A stretch of 64,000 nt of DNA. It comes from Saccharicrinis sp963677655 (GTDB lineage Bacteria > Bacteroidota > Bacteroidia > Bacteroidales > Marinilabiliaceae). The position numbers and the translations under genes are program-made. The stretch lies in NCBI GenBank assembly GCA_963677655.1, contig OY782088.1. The stretch is one strand, 5' to 3'. Under the pieces are notes generated by a model. It was given only the letters and a program-made list of their open reading frames with translations, was not told where the DNA came from and ran no database searches. Positions 1 to 12,600 of this stretch are shown here, in pieces; position 1 is the stretch's first letter, and each line of letters begins with the position of its first letter.

Positions 1-2398
1 TTCCAATTAATGTAGTTGAATTATCACCACATGGAAGATCCATTTCTACAATCTCAACATTTGCTGCATTATATATAATTGCCTCAGAAGGTTTGTTATT
101 CACTACTTCAAATGAAGCTGAACTAAAACAAGCTCCTTTTTGAATTGTCCATGTCAAAGTACTTGTACCTCTGGCTAAATCTGAAATAGTTGTATTAGGA
201 TCTGTCGCATCTGCAAAATTACCTGTATTAGGAACGACTGACCATGTAGCTACATCTGCATTATTAACACTTTCAATAGCAGTAGCAAATAATTGGACTT
301 GTCCATCACACACAGAATACTCATCAGCACCGGCACTAACAGTTACCTGATCATTAAAGATGCTAACTTGATCTGACGAATAACATCCAGTTGTGGCATT
401 AGTTACTGTCCAAACAAATATATTCTCACCCTGAGATAAATTATAAACATTACAACTTGATGACGTTTGATCTGTAGCTGGATTTACAAATTGTCCTGAC
501 CCCTGAATGATAGTCCATCTTCCTGTTTCATCAGAATTTAAAGTACCTCCATTTAATGTATAAGTTGATCCACAAATACGCTCATCTGATCCTGCATTAG
601 CATTTGGCAATGGCGTAATATTGATTGTTAATGCTGGAGACCAAGGTTCATCTGCACTACAAGCATTAATAGGACGAACTCTTACTGTGCCCGTTGTAGA
701 AATAACATTCGGATCTGTATCAACAACAATTGTTGAACCATCATCATCCCCCACAACAACAAAACCGGTAGGTAATTCCCACTCATACATAGTTGCATTA
801 TTGGCCGTTGGAATAGAATAAACTAAACCTGTTTCTCCCTCACAAATATCAGTATCGCCAGAAGGGGCAACTGTAATTTGATCTGGTAATGCCGACGCAT
901 TTACCCATCTTTCTACAACACGACTAGAGCCACAATTATTTTTAGCATATACTCTTATATAACCACCTGTAAATGATCTATCAAAATCAACCAAAATACT
1001 AGTTGATCCGCCTGATATGATATTTATTCCTGCATCAACGGTCCAAATATAATTTTCGGCATATTCAACAGGGTCAATATAGTAATCAACATTTGTTGCT
1101 CCCTGACAGACAGATCCTTCATCTGTGGCACTATATATACCTTCAACATCTGCGGGTAAATTATTTACATTAACTGTAGCTACAATTGATGCACCTGTAT
1201 CCATTAAACAGTTATTACCATCAAATACACTTAAGATTTCATAGGTAGTCGTAACCTCAGGACTAACTGTCCAATTATAACTTGATGGAGCATCCTCATT
1301 GATAACTAATGTTCCTTCAATTTCATTAGCCTTATAAGTAACAACAAATGGACCAACACCATAAACTAAACCAATTTGCAAAGTAGCACTTGATCCCTGG
1401 CAAATATCTGTTCCTCCAGTTAAAGTGACCTGAGGTTTATTATTAATGGCTACATCTACTGCTCCATCGCCAATATTTATACATCCATTTGCGTCAGTTA
1501 CGGATAACACTGTATAACGAGCATCTGAAACAGGAGTATCTTCAAATGAATAAGAATAACCTGTTATGGTCTCTGTTTCAGAAGTTCCATTTAATTCATC
1601 TCTCCAGGTTAGCTCAAAAGGAGCTTTTCCTGTCAAATTCCCGGTTAAAACAACAGTTCCATCTTCACATACTTCATAAGGACCTGTTATTGTAGCCGAA
1701 GGAAGTGAATTTACTACAACCGTAACAGGATCTCCTACAGGTTCACCTTGTAAACAGATTGCACCACTTGTTGTATTTACTTGCGTAACTCTATAAGTGC
1801 TGGTTGAAGTTGGATTAACAGAAATAACATAAGGTGTTTGATCAACATCATAAGGTGTTATACTAAATCCATCAGACACTGATATCCTTAAATCACCATC
1901 AGCAAAATCCCAATTAGTTGTATATATTTCTAAATCATAGCTATCTCCACTACAAATTGTATTATTTGTTGGTACAGCTCTAATACCCACTTCTGCCTCT
2001 GGCTGAGTAATTAATAAATTCGTTACTATGTATTCACAATTACCTTGATTAACATCATGAGTATCAAAATCACGTGCATAATCCGTAGCTATAACTCTAT
2101 AATTTCCAGCAGGAATATTTGTAAAGGAGAAAGTAACTCCTTCTTGTGCATCAGTCTTTTGTGCAACTTCACCTTGTTCATCACTAACCAAACGAACATA
2201 ATAATAGCCTGAGCCACTAGGTGTACCTCCTGAAACAGTTACTCTAATTTCTCCTGATGAATCACCAAAACAAGACACATCAAAACCTGCTGTTGCAACT
2301 TTTGTTGCAATAACGTTTAATGGATCAGGTTCTTCAATCGTTATTGTTTTATCAACAAATATACCTGCATCATCAGTTACCCTAATATAATAATCACA
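1..2398 (-). CDS. Continuation of the giant surface protein in a shifted frame (partial, runs off left edge)
   Basis: Reading the minus strand from 2398 down to base 2 gives one frame with no stop codon, about 799 codons. It begins CDYYIRVTDDAGIFVDKTI and carries another SprB-type repeat (DVSCFGDSSGEI). It then changes to PKD/Ig-like modules common in Bacteroidota surface proteins, for example SAGADEYSVCDGQVQLFA, ATWSVVPNTGNFADATDPN and VWTVTNATTGCYSSD. It has no start of its own and joins the upstream gene exactly where that frame stops, so I read both as one gene of more than 4,750 codons that has lost one base. The C-terminus, where a type IX secretion signal would lie, is outside the window. 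Whether the cell makes one protein, two, or a truncated one cannot be told from this sequence. Confidence 0.85.
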
Positions 2399-5300
2399 GG
2401 TACAAGTTCTTCTAAGTCATACGAAGTATTATCTTCATTAACATTTGTGCCCGGACCTGTAATTTGTATATTATAATTATTAGTAGACAAAGGTGTACCT
2501 CCATAAATACTTGTAATATGAATCTCACCATTTGCAGATCCATTACAAGGACTAATTTGAATATCTGTGGTATTGAATCCTAAGCTTGCTCCAGGTTCTG
2601 AAATAGTTAAACCTGTTAATTCATATTTACAACCATTATAATCAGTAACAATGACCCTATATGTATCAGCCCCGTATCCTGATAATATTCTATCATTAAC
2701 TCCTAACGGAGTATCTGAACTATCATACCATTCGTATGAATATGGAGCAACCCCTCCACTTACATCCACTGTTATCTGTCCATCTATTTCGCCTACATCT
2801 GAAGCATTAACAATTACAGGATTATTAAGAATTACATGCGTTTCTGGTTGAGTAATTTCAATATTAAAATAATCTAATTCACATAAATTAGCATCAATAA
2901 TTTTAAGATCATAAATACCTGCAATTAAACCTGTTGGGTTACTTCCAGTGGCAACAGCTGGTCCATTCCATTGATATGTATACGGAGGCGTTCCTCCTGA
3001 TACAACTACATTAATTTCTCCGGTTGGTTCACCATAACATAGAACAGGAGTTACAATTACATTATCAACTTGAATTGGTTCTAAAGGTCCATTTATTTCA
3101 TATGTATTAATATAAGTACATCCTAATACATCATCTGTAACTTTTAGTTCATAACTACCTTGTACTAAATCTTCAATAGAACTAGTTATAGCAGAAAATT
3201 CGTCAGGACCATTCCATTCATATGAATAGTTTCCTGAACCACCAACAACTGAAGCTACTAATTTTCCTGTAGCAGCACCATAACACATATTTGATTCAAA
3301 TTCAGCAACAGATACATCTAACCATGTAGATGCTGTTACTTCATATACTCTAGTAATATTACAAATAGTACCATCTGCTCTTTCATCAGTAATAACAACC
3401 TGATATTGACCTTCACTTAATCCACTCTGATTTTTTTCGCTAACCACCAATCCAAGTGGATTACCACCAGAACCAGCAACTACAGACCATGAGTAAGAAT
3501 AATTTCCTGCTCCACCTATAACATTAAAACTTATAGAACCGTCGTCATTACCAGAACATGTTACTGGTGTAACAACTTCATCTACAGTTTCAAGTTCATG
3601 TGTTAAAGTCCTTGAAAGTTGAGCTATACATGATCTTCCATCTAAAGTATCGGTAACCACTACTGTAAATGTTCCACCAGAAAGTCCTGTTTGGTCAATA
3701 CCTGTTGTATTTAAACCACTTCCATCTAAAGAACTCCAATCATATTCATATTCATCATACAAACCTGTAACATCTCCAGATCCTCCTGTTACAGTAAGAT
3801 CAATCTCTCCTGCTGTACCATCACATTGAGTATCTTTAATAACAGCAGACAATTGAATTTTTGTATCCTGTACAACTGGAATAGTTAATGTTGCAATACA
3901 TAAACTATCATCTGTTACAGTCACGGTATAATCATCTGCAGGTAAATTATATTGATTTTTATCAGTGATTAAGTTTGGAGAAACAACAGGACTCCACTCA
4001 TAAGCATAACTTCCAGAGCCACCTAATACACCAATTTCAATTTGACCATCACTTCTGCCATAGCAAGAAACATCTTTGACTGTTGGTGCAATTTCTATTT
4101 CACTAGGTTGTAAAATTGTAAAAGAAAAATCTCTTGAACAATAGGATCCCCCAACGTTTTCATTATTATCTGTGATAGTAAGCACATAAGTACCTGCTTT
4201 TAAATGATCAATATTTCTTGTTGTCTTAGGTCCTGTATAACTGGCAGGTCCTGTCCATGAATAACTATACGACCCTGAACCTCCATAAATATTTGAAATA
4301 TTTATCGAACCGTTATCTCCGTTAAAACATTTTACATTAGTTTGATCATAATCTATTGTAATTTCATTTGGAACAATAACAGTTTTAGTCACATCACATA
4401 AATTCACATCACTTACTGTAATAGTATATGTTCCTCCTTGAGTTATTAATACACTAGTAGGATTACTTGGTACTGCTGGTGAAAATGCCGGACCATTCCA
4501 ACTATAATCATAAGTACCTGTTCCTCCTTTTACATTATCAACTACTAATGTGCGTTGATATGGATCACAAGCTGCATATTCAAAATATGCATTATACGTA
4601 ATTGCATCTGGTTCAGAAACAGTAAATGTTTTACTTGCAACACACTGTTGTCCATCAAGTGTTGTTTCTAAAGTTACAGTATAATTACCTTGTGGTAAGG
4701 AATTTTGGTCTTGTAATGTGTTATTATCAAATGTAAAGTCAGATGGACCAGTCCAACTATATGTAGTTCCCGATCCTATTCCAACTAATGATAAATTTAT
4801 AGCACCTGATTCTTCTCCATTACAGATTACATCAACTATATCTCCTGTTATTGATATAGTATTTTTGTAATCAACAACAAAATCGAAAGTTGCAGTACAA
4901 CCTGGTCTATCTAAATCTTCAATAGTTAATGTATATGTTCCTTTTGATAATCCTGACTGATCCAGGTTCATATTATCAATTCCTGTTCCATCTGTTGTTG
5001 ACCAGCTATAGTTATAATTTGAAGTACCTGTAATCTGAACATTTAAGATACTACCATTACTTACACCTTTACATGTAGCTCCAGTAACATCTGCTATAGC
5101 ATGAACATGCTCAAGATTAACTACCTCAGAAACAATACATTTATCAATAGCTTCAGAATTTAAATCCAAAACTTTTACCTCATATATATTCTCAGCAAGG
5201 CCAGTTAACAAAGGATCTGAAACAGAAATTTGTGCACCTGTTGCATTTGAAATTGGATTCAGTATAATATCAGACTTACCTTCCGGACTAACTACTACTA

Positions 5301-8300
5301 AGTATTGTTGTTCATTTGAAATAATCCTTCCTCCATCAATCGCTAGCTCTATTACACCTGAGTTAACAGTTTTACAATCAATAGTTGCAGTAGTTACATC
5401 TATTGTTAATTCTTCGGGTTCAAGAATATCTACAGAATATGTTGTACTAACACATCCATTTACATCTTTTAATTCAATCGTATAACTTTGTGATGTTAAA
5501 TCTTCTATATTATAGTTAGTGGTACCAACTGATAATATTTCTTCTTCTCCATTTATGGTATAACGATAAGGCTCTGTACCTCCTGTAATATTTGTTAGAT
5601 TTATAATACCGGAATCATCACCATAGCAAGTAATGATATCACTATGTGTAACTGAAGCCTCTACTTCATCTGGTTGGATTATAATTAAATCATCTGACGT
5701 ATAATTACATACTGTACTCACAGATTGAATAGTTACCCTGTAAGTTCCGGCAGCTTTTTTGGTTATGGTTGAAGCTGTTTCACCAGCTAATACGTTCCAA
5801 TTTGTTCCATCATACTTTTCCCAAGTATATGAAAAACCATGTCCTGCAGGACGTCCTGTTGGTATAATTGAAATAGAACCATCAGTTCCATTGTAACATG
5901 TTACAGGATTAATTGTCTCAGAAATTCCTAAAGGTTGAGGATCACTGACAGTAATAGTTTCATTTTTTAAACATGAAGAGTTAGAATTATCATAAATCTT
6001 AACTGTGTAATTTCCTGATTTGGTTAGATTTGTTTGAATAGATTCATTAGTAAATGTACCGTTGGCAATAGTTAAACCATCGGGATCAATCCAACTAACA
6101 TTAAAACCATCTCCTTTAGGGGCTACTGCATTATCCCATGCATCTCCAGATATAGTAACAGCGATTGTTGCTAAATCTCCATCACAAATTTTATCAGTGT
6201 TTACATAAGCACTAATAGTGAAATCATCAGGTTGATTTATCGTTGCTGTTTTTGTAATTGAAGCTGTTGAAGCATCAGTTACATTCACTTCATAAACACC
6301 ATAAGGTACACTAATATTAGTAATGATATCATCAGTAGTTTTACTTCCTACTATAGTTCCTGCTTTACTCCAGGTAATTGTGTATGGATAATTACCTGAT
6401 TTTATTGTAAGTTCAATATTACCATCCGAACCATAACATTCTGCATCTGTTGATACCAATCCAAAATCAAGTGGTAAACTTAAATCTATAACAGGAATAT
6501 CATATGTTCTTTCACATAACACAACACCTAGGTCATCTCTCGAATACACTGTAAATGAGTATATACCAGACTCTAACGCTGTACGCGACATACTGGTTGA
6601 TCCATTATCTGCCCATAATACATCATAATTTGTAGTTGGACCGCCACTTATATTACTTATGGCAATTGACCCTGTACTTTGACCACCTAATTCAACATGT
6701 ACAACTTGATACTCAGCCTCCAAAACTTCTGGTTCTGTAATTGTATATTCAGGTTTAGGAAGAATTGCACAACCATGATCATCTATAATCGATACATTGT
6801 AAATTCCTGCAGATAAATTTGTTGGATTATCTGTTTTACCACCATTTGCATCAGACACTCCTGACCATTGATATGAATAATTCGGAGTTCCTTCTGACAC
6901 AGTAATTTTAATAGAACCATTATCATCTCCATTACATTGAACATCTGTAATATCATTTAACACATGAGTTAAAGGGTCTGGTTCTGTCAATGTTACAGTA
7001 TTCGATAATGTATTGATACAGGAAGGATGATTTGCATCTCTAACAGTTACAACATATACACCTGCATCTAAACCTGTTATTGGAGAAGCCTGATAATTAG
7101 TTCCATCAACAGAATATTCAAACAACCCAGTTGATCCTGTAGAAAATTCTGAAGATAAATAGATTTCTCCATCAGAATCTCCATTACAAGTAATATTAGT
7201 TGTGGCATCCAGTGTAGTTGTAAAGTCCAATGGTCCATCCACTACAATTGGGGCAGTGGCATCAGAGACACATCCAACAACATCCTCATCCTGAGCTATA
7301 AAAGTATAAGTACCTTTAGGTAAATTAAAAATTCCGTCATCATCCCAACTCATCGTTTCAATACAGTAGTAATCATAATTACCGCTGCCTCCGTTGGCTG
7401 TAACTGTAACAACTCCATCAGAAGTGTTAAAACACGTAGTATTAGTAATACTTACAACTGCTGCCTGAACCTTTGCTGCCTGATCAACATCCACTTGCAA
7501 TGTTGAAGAAACACAACTTGGTTCATTAAAATCTCTAACTTTTGCTAAGTAAGTTCCTTTAAATAATGTTGAAAAAGTATAAGTATTTATTTGAGCAACA
7601 TTTGTCCAAGTTGCACCATTATCTAAACTATAATCATAGTCACCAGAACCTCCGGTTGCTGTTATTGTAAACCAACCATCGTTATCACCGTAACACGACA
7701 CATTATGTAAACCAGTAACTGGGTCATTAGAAATGGTTAATTCATTTGGTTGTGTTATTGTATAACTACCTAAAGAGTATTCACATGAAGAATTGTTGGC
7801 ATCTCTAACCATAACTTCATAAGTACCTGCATATAAATCTTCAAACAAATAAGTATCAGATGATACTGGAACTGGAGCCACCCAGTCTCGTATTTCATCA
7901 CCTTGTAATCTAAACATATATTCACCAGATCCTCCAATAACCTGAAATGCAATTGAACCAGAATTATCCAGATAACAATTATTATGCACTAACGATATAG
8001 ATGCTGGTACCATGGTAATATCAGTTAGCTCTCCAATAGTTATTGGTGTTGCTGAATTATCAATTGTACAACCATTATCATCAGTTACACTAACAGTGTA
8101 ATCTCCAGGAATTAAACCAGTTATACTTTCTGTATTTTGAATTCCATTACTCCAAGTAATATTATACGGCGCAGTACCTCCTGTAATATCAATTTGAATA
8201 CTACCAATCGAAGTTGCCGAACAGTCATTATCCTTAGTTGATAACTCATTAATTACCAAAGGATTTAGAGGTTCAGTAATTGTAAATACTTCTGTTAGAG

Positions 8301-9620
8301 GAGAACAATTAACAGGATCAGCATCTACATCTGTTATAGTTAATGTGTAATCTCCTTCAAATAAGTACTCTGCATAAGCATTTGTAGAAATAATACCTGA
8401 AGCATCCTCCCACTGGTAAACATAATTACCGCTACCTCCTTGCGCTAATACTTCAAGTCTTCCTGTATTATCCGAATAACATAAAACATTCGTATGTTCA
8501 ACAAGTGTATAACTTAATGGTAAAATATCCGATAATGTAACTGACACTTCAACTACATCACAAGAAGTATTTGCTTTATCTCTCATCCAAATGGTATAAG
8601 TTCCATCTGACAATCCTGTCACTTCATAACCATCTACTCCATCATTTGCTTCTTCCCAACTTACTGCGCCTAAAGCAGGATCAGTTTCTGAAAACTGATA
8701 TGTTCCAGAAAGACCACCTGATGCTCGTACTATGAAACTTCCATCCGAAGCTTCATTACATGTTTTTTCAGATTTACTTTCTTCAACTAATAAAAGAGCA
8801 GTAGGTTCAGTAATTACAATTGATCCATCAAGTTGAGTATAACATCTGTTATAATTTACATTTCTATCACGAACCCAAATATTTGTGTAAGTACCCGTAG
8901 TTAATTTTTTAACTTGATATTGATTTCCACCCGCACCATAATTACTCTCACGCCATGTAGGTGTTGTTGTTCCCGGATCTGTTAATGCAAATTGATAAGT
9001 TCCAGAACCTCCGGATGCTGTAACAACATATGAACCTTCATCTTCACCATTACAAACATTGTCAATATGCAAAGCTGGATCTGCATCTTCAACCAGTTCC
9101 AATGTTGGGTTTACATCAATATCAACATTTAATGATTCCACACAACCGTTCCCATCTGTAACTGTAACGCTATGTGTTCCGGCAGGCATAGATGTTTCTG
9201 TAAATTCATCACCTCCAGTTGACCAGGAAATATCATAACCATTATCAAATTTCGTATAATCTGGAGTACCACCTGATATTGAGACAGTTGCACTACCTTC
9301 ACAATCAACACCAGCATTACATGGTATACAACCAACATTAGTATTTTGTGATGCGTCTTCGATAATAGAAATTACAGATGGTTCTGATACTGTAACATTC
9401 AACTCATCTAACTTCTCACAACCTGCTGAAGATAAATCTTTTACAGAAAATACATAATCATCAGCATCTAAACCTTTAAATTCAGGTGAAGCTTGCCAAT
9501 CAGTACCTCCGTTAATAGAATATTCATAAGTTCCACTTCCTCCAGTAACTTTTAATACAACTATTCCATCTTCTAACCCATTACAGCTAACGTCATTTAC
9601 AGATTTTTCCTCTAAAACTA
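2200..9620 (-). repeat. Array of about 29 SprB-type protein repeats
   Basis: Coding tandem repeats of roughly 70-95 residues. Each begins with a cysteine motif such as VSCYGDNDG, VQCNGDDNG or VKDVSCYGRSDG, has a GGSG[NS]Y[SD]Y centre, and ends in a GTYTVTVTD strand followed by a Cys and often EP or QP. Copies are diverged, not identical. I counted cysteine entry motifs by eye, so the number is approximate. Confidence 0.8.
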
Positions 9621-12600
9621 ATTCATACTGTTCAACAGATATGCTTCCATTCATTAAAGCATCACAATCATTTTGAACTGCCTTAACTGTATAAATTCCT
9701 TCTGTAGTAAATCTTATATCAGCAAGTGGAGTTCCACTCTGAAAGAAGAAAGCACTTCCGTTTCCAGTAAACTCTACTTTTGGATCTAGTGAAGTTCCTC
9801 CCAATAATAATTCATAAGTCACTCCAGTATTAGAACCTGACAATCCAATTCTTACTCCTTTAATAGCAGGATCATCATCATCACAATATGCACCAAACGG
9901 ATTTCCATTTTTATCAGAAACAGTAACATCGAAAATTGTGGTAGGAGCACTAACTATGTTTATTGTTTTTTCAGCAGTTGTTTCACAACCTGCTTCATTA
10001 ACAAATGTATAGGTAATTGTATAAGGACCAATCGCCAAAGCAGATGGTACCAAATTGGCAATACCATCATCATCAGAAATTGCATTTCCTAAATCATCAG
10101 TACCAGTATTTTCAATACCTCCGGCAACAATTGGAGAAATTGTAAAATTACCCGTTCCATTAGTGAACATATCACCTCTTAATGTAATAGGGGCAGAACT
10201 GATACAAATATCTTGATCATCAGTGACTCCTGAAAAAGTAACAGGATTATCAGCTAAAACCTCAACTGTTTGTGTAACAACTGTTGAACACCCACCTTTT
10301 GCATCTGATTGAATAAATTCTAAAGTAATAACATAAGTACCAGCTCCAACTGAAGGATCCAGTGTTGCGGTATTGTCATTATTATCAACTAGAAATACTG
10401 TTGAAGCACCATTTTTTGTAGCATAAAAAGTGGCATCGCCATCTGCAGCATCAATTCCATTTACATTAATAATTGAAGTTCCTTCATTTGTACAATATTC
10501 TTTTGAAGGCTTAATATTATTGATACCAACCTCAACATCATTAACATATACATCAAATGTTTCTACAGGAGAAGGACATGATTTTCCATTTACTGTATGT
10601 ATAACCGTATGAGTAATTGTATTAGCAGAAGTATGACTTACTGCAGCATCTGCAGGATTAAAAAATCCACCATCAATACCATTACCACTTACGCCATTAC
10701 CTGTAAACACAGAAGAAACTGTTCCTATTGCTTTTGCTCCAGATAAATCTGCGTGACCTTCAAGCTCTGCAGGATCATCATCTTCACAATAATTACTTTG
10801 TGCAGATTCATAAGGCTCATCATTTATTGTAAAGGTCGCATCTAGCTCTTCTATAATAGTTACATCTGTAGTTAAAGTATTAACACAGTTGTTTTCGTCA
10901 GTGTAGGTATAAATAATCTGATAAACACCACCTCCATAATTTCCAAATAATGTTGAAGGAATAAAATCATAAGTATTATTTGGAGCTGCTGGGACAATCA
11001 CAGTAGCATCAGGAGCTACGACTTTAAACACGGTAGCATCTGGATTTGGAGGAGCAGCTCCATTTACCTCTCCAACAAGTGTATAAGAATCATCATCTGA
11101 TGAACAATACTCTTCTGGAATATCAACTAAATTTAGAGGAGTACCAATTTGCACTGTTGAAGAAACAGTTCCGGTACAACCATTTAAATCAGTAAATGTT
11201 AATTCTATATCAAAAGTTCCTGCTCCAGCAACAGAAGGATCAAATTTGGCAGTACCTGTAGCTGCATCATTTGTAATACTACCTGTAGGACCAGAGAAAC
11301 TTATGTCTCCATCTGCAGGAGTTAATTGTATTCCACTTAAATAAGGTGTTAATGTAATAGGATCTTCTGTTTCACAAACCTTTGCAGGTAACGTTTCAAA
11401 GCTTAAAGCAGAGGAATAATCCGGTAATAAAGTAACATCCTGTTCTACTATTGAAGTACAAGATGCCGGATCTGTATACTCATAACGAACCGTAATGGTT
11501 TTTGCCCCAATAGTATTAACAGCTGTTGTAGCATCTATTGTTGCTGTTGCCGCAGAAGTTGGCTGATCCCACCAAACTCCTTTATGTAAGGCATCATCAT
11601 AACCAACTACAGTAAAATTAGCAATTGATCCTACTGCTGAACCATCAGGAAAACCATAAAAGGTATCGCTTTCATCGTAGCAATAAGTATCTTTCAAACT
11701 GGAAATACTTACATTCGGTATTGAATTTACATTAATTTCTTTTGTTACAGAATTAGTACAACCTTTATTATCTGTATATGTATAGGTTACTTTGTTAGCT
11801 CCATAATCAGCAGGATCTGTTACATCAGCATTTGTTGTTGCAGGATTTGGGTCAAAGAAACTACCATCCGTAACAACACCATCTCCACTAAAAGTTCCAC
11901 TTGCGGGCGTACCCCATAATGACACATTTCCTTCATTTTCACAATAATCATAATCATCACCCGGAGTATCAAAAGTCACATCAGGTAAATCATTAACAAC
12001 TACATCAATATTTTCAGAATCAGAACAACCATATTGAGTTGTTGCTGTAACGGTATAAGTTGTTGTTGTACTTGGTGCCACAGTTATCGATTGAGTTAAA
12101 CCTAAACCGGCACTCCAAAAATAGGTACCTCCTGCCCCTGCTCCATAAGCTGTAACTTCAATAGAAGTTCCTTTACATACTTCAGGAGCTAAAGGATCAA
12201 AACTAATAATTGGCATAGGATCAACATACACAGTTGCTGTAGGTGTTGGATCAACAGCTGAACAACTGGCAACATCGGTCAAGTTAGCAATACTATAAAC
12301 AGTTTGCGCATCATTTGGATTTACAGTATATGTATATGTACTTGTTCCGATACCCGCTAATGAAGCTACAGTATTACCTTTATCATCGATAATATCAAAA
12401 TTATAAGGTGGATTCCCAGTCAACTCTATACTTAAAGTAAATGTAGTGGCTGCATCCTCACATCTCCTGTTTGAACCAATAACACTAAAACTAGTAACAT
12501 CAGGTTCGGTAACTTCTGTTACAGTAATCCTATTATCCATTTCAAGTGAACATCCACCAGGATTAGATGCCATTACTCTGAAAATACCCTCTGTTAAATT

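Noticed and set aside
621..821. 66-codon plus-strand frame (and similar short frames at 2651, 10430, 12446, 13154)
   Set aside because: These lie antisense to the giant repeat gene; open only because of its biased codons.
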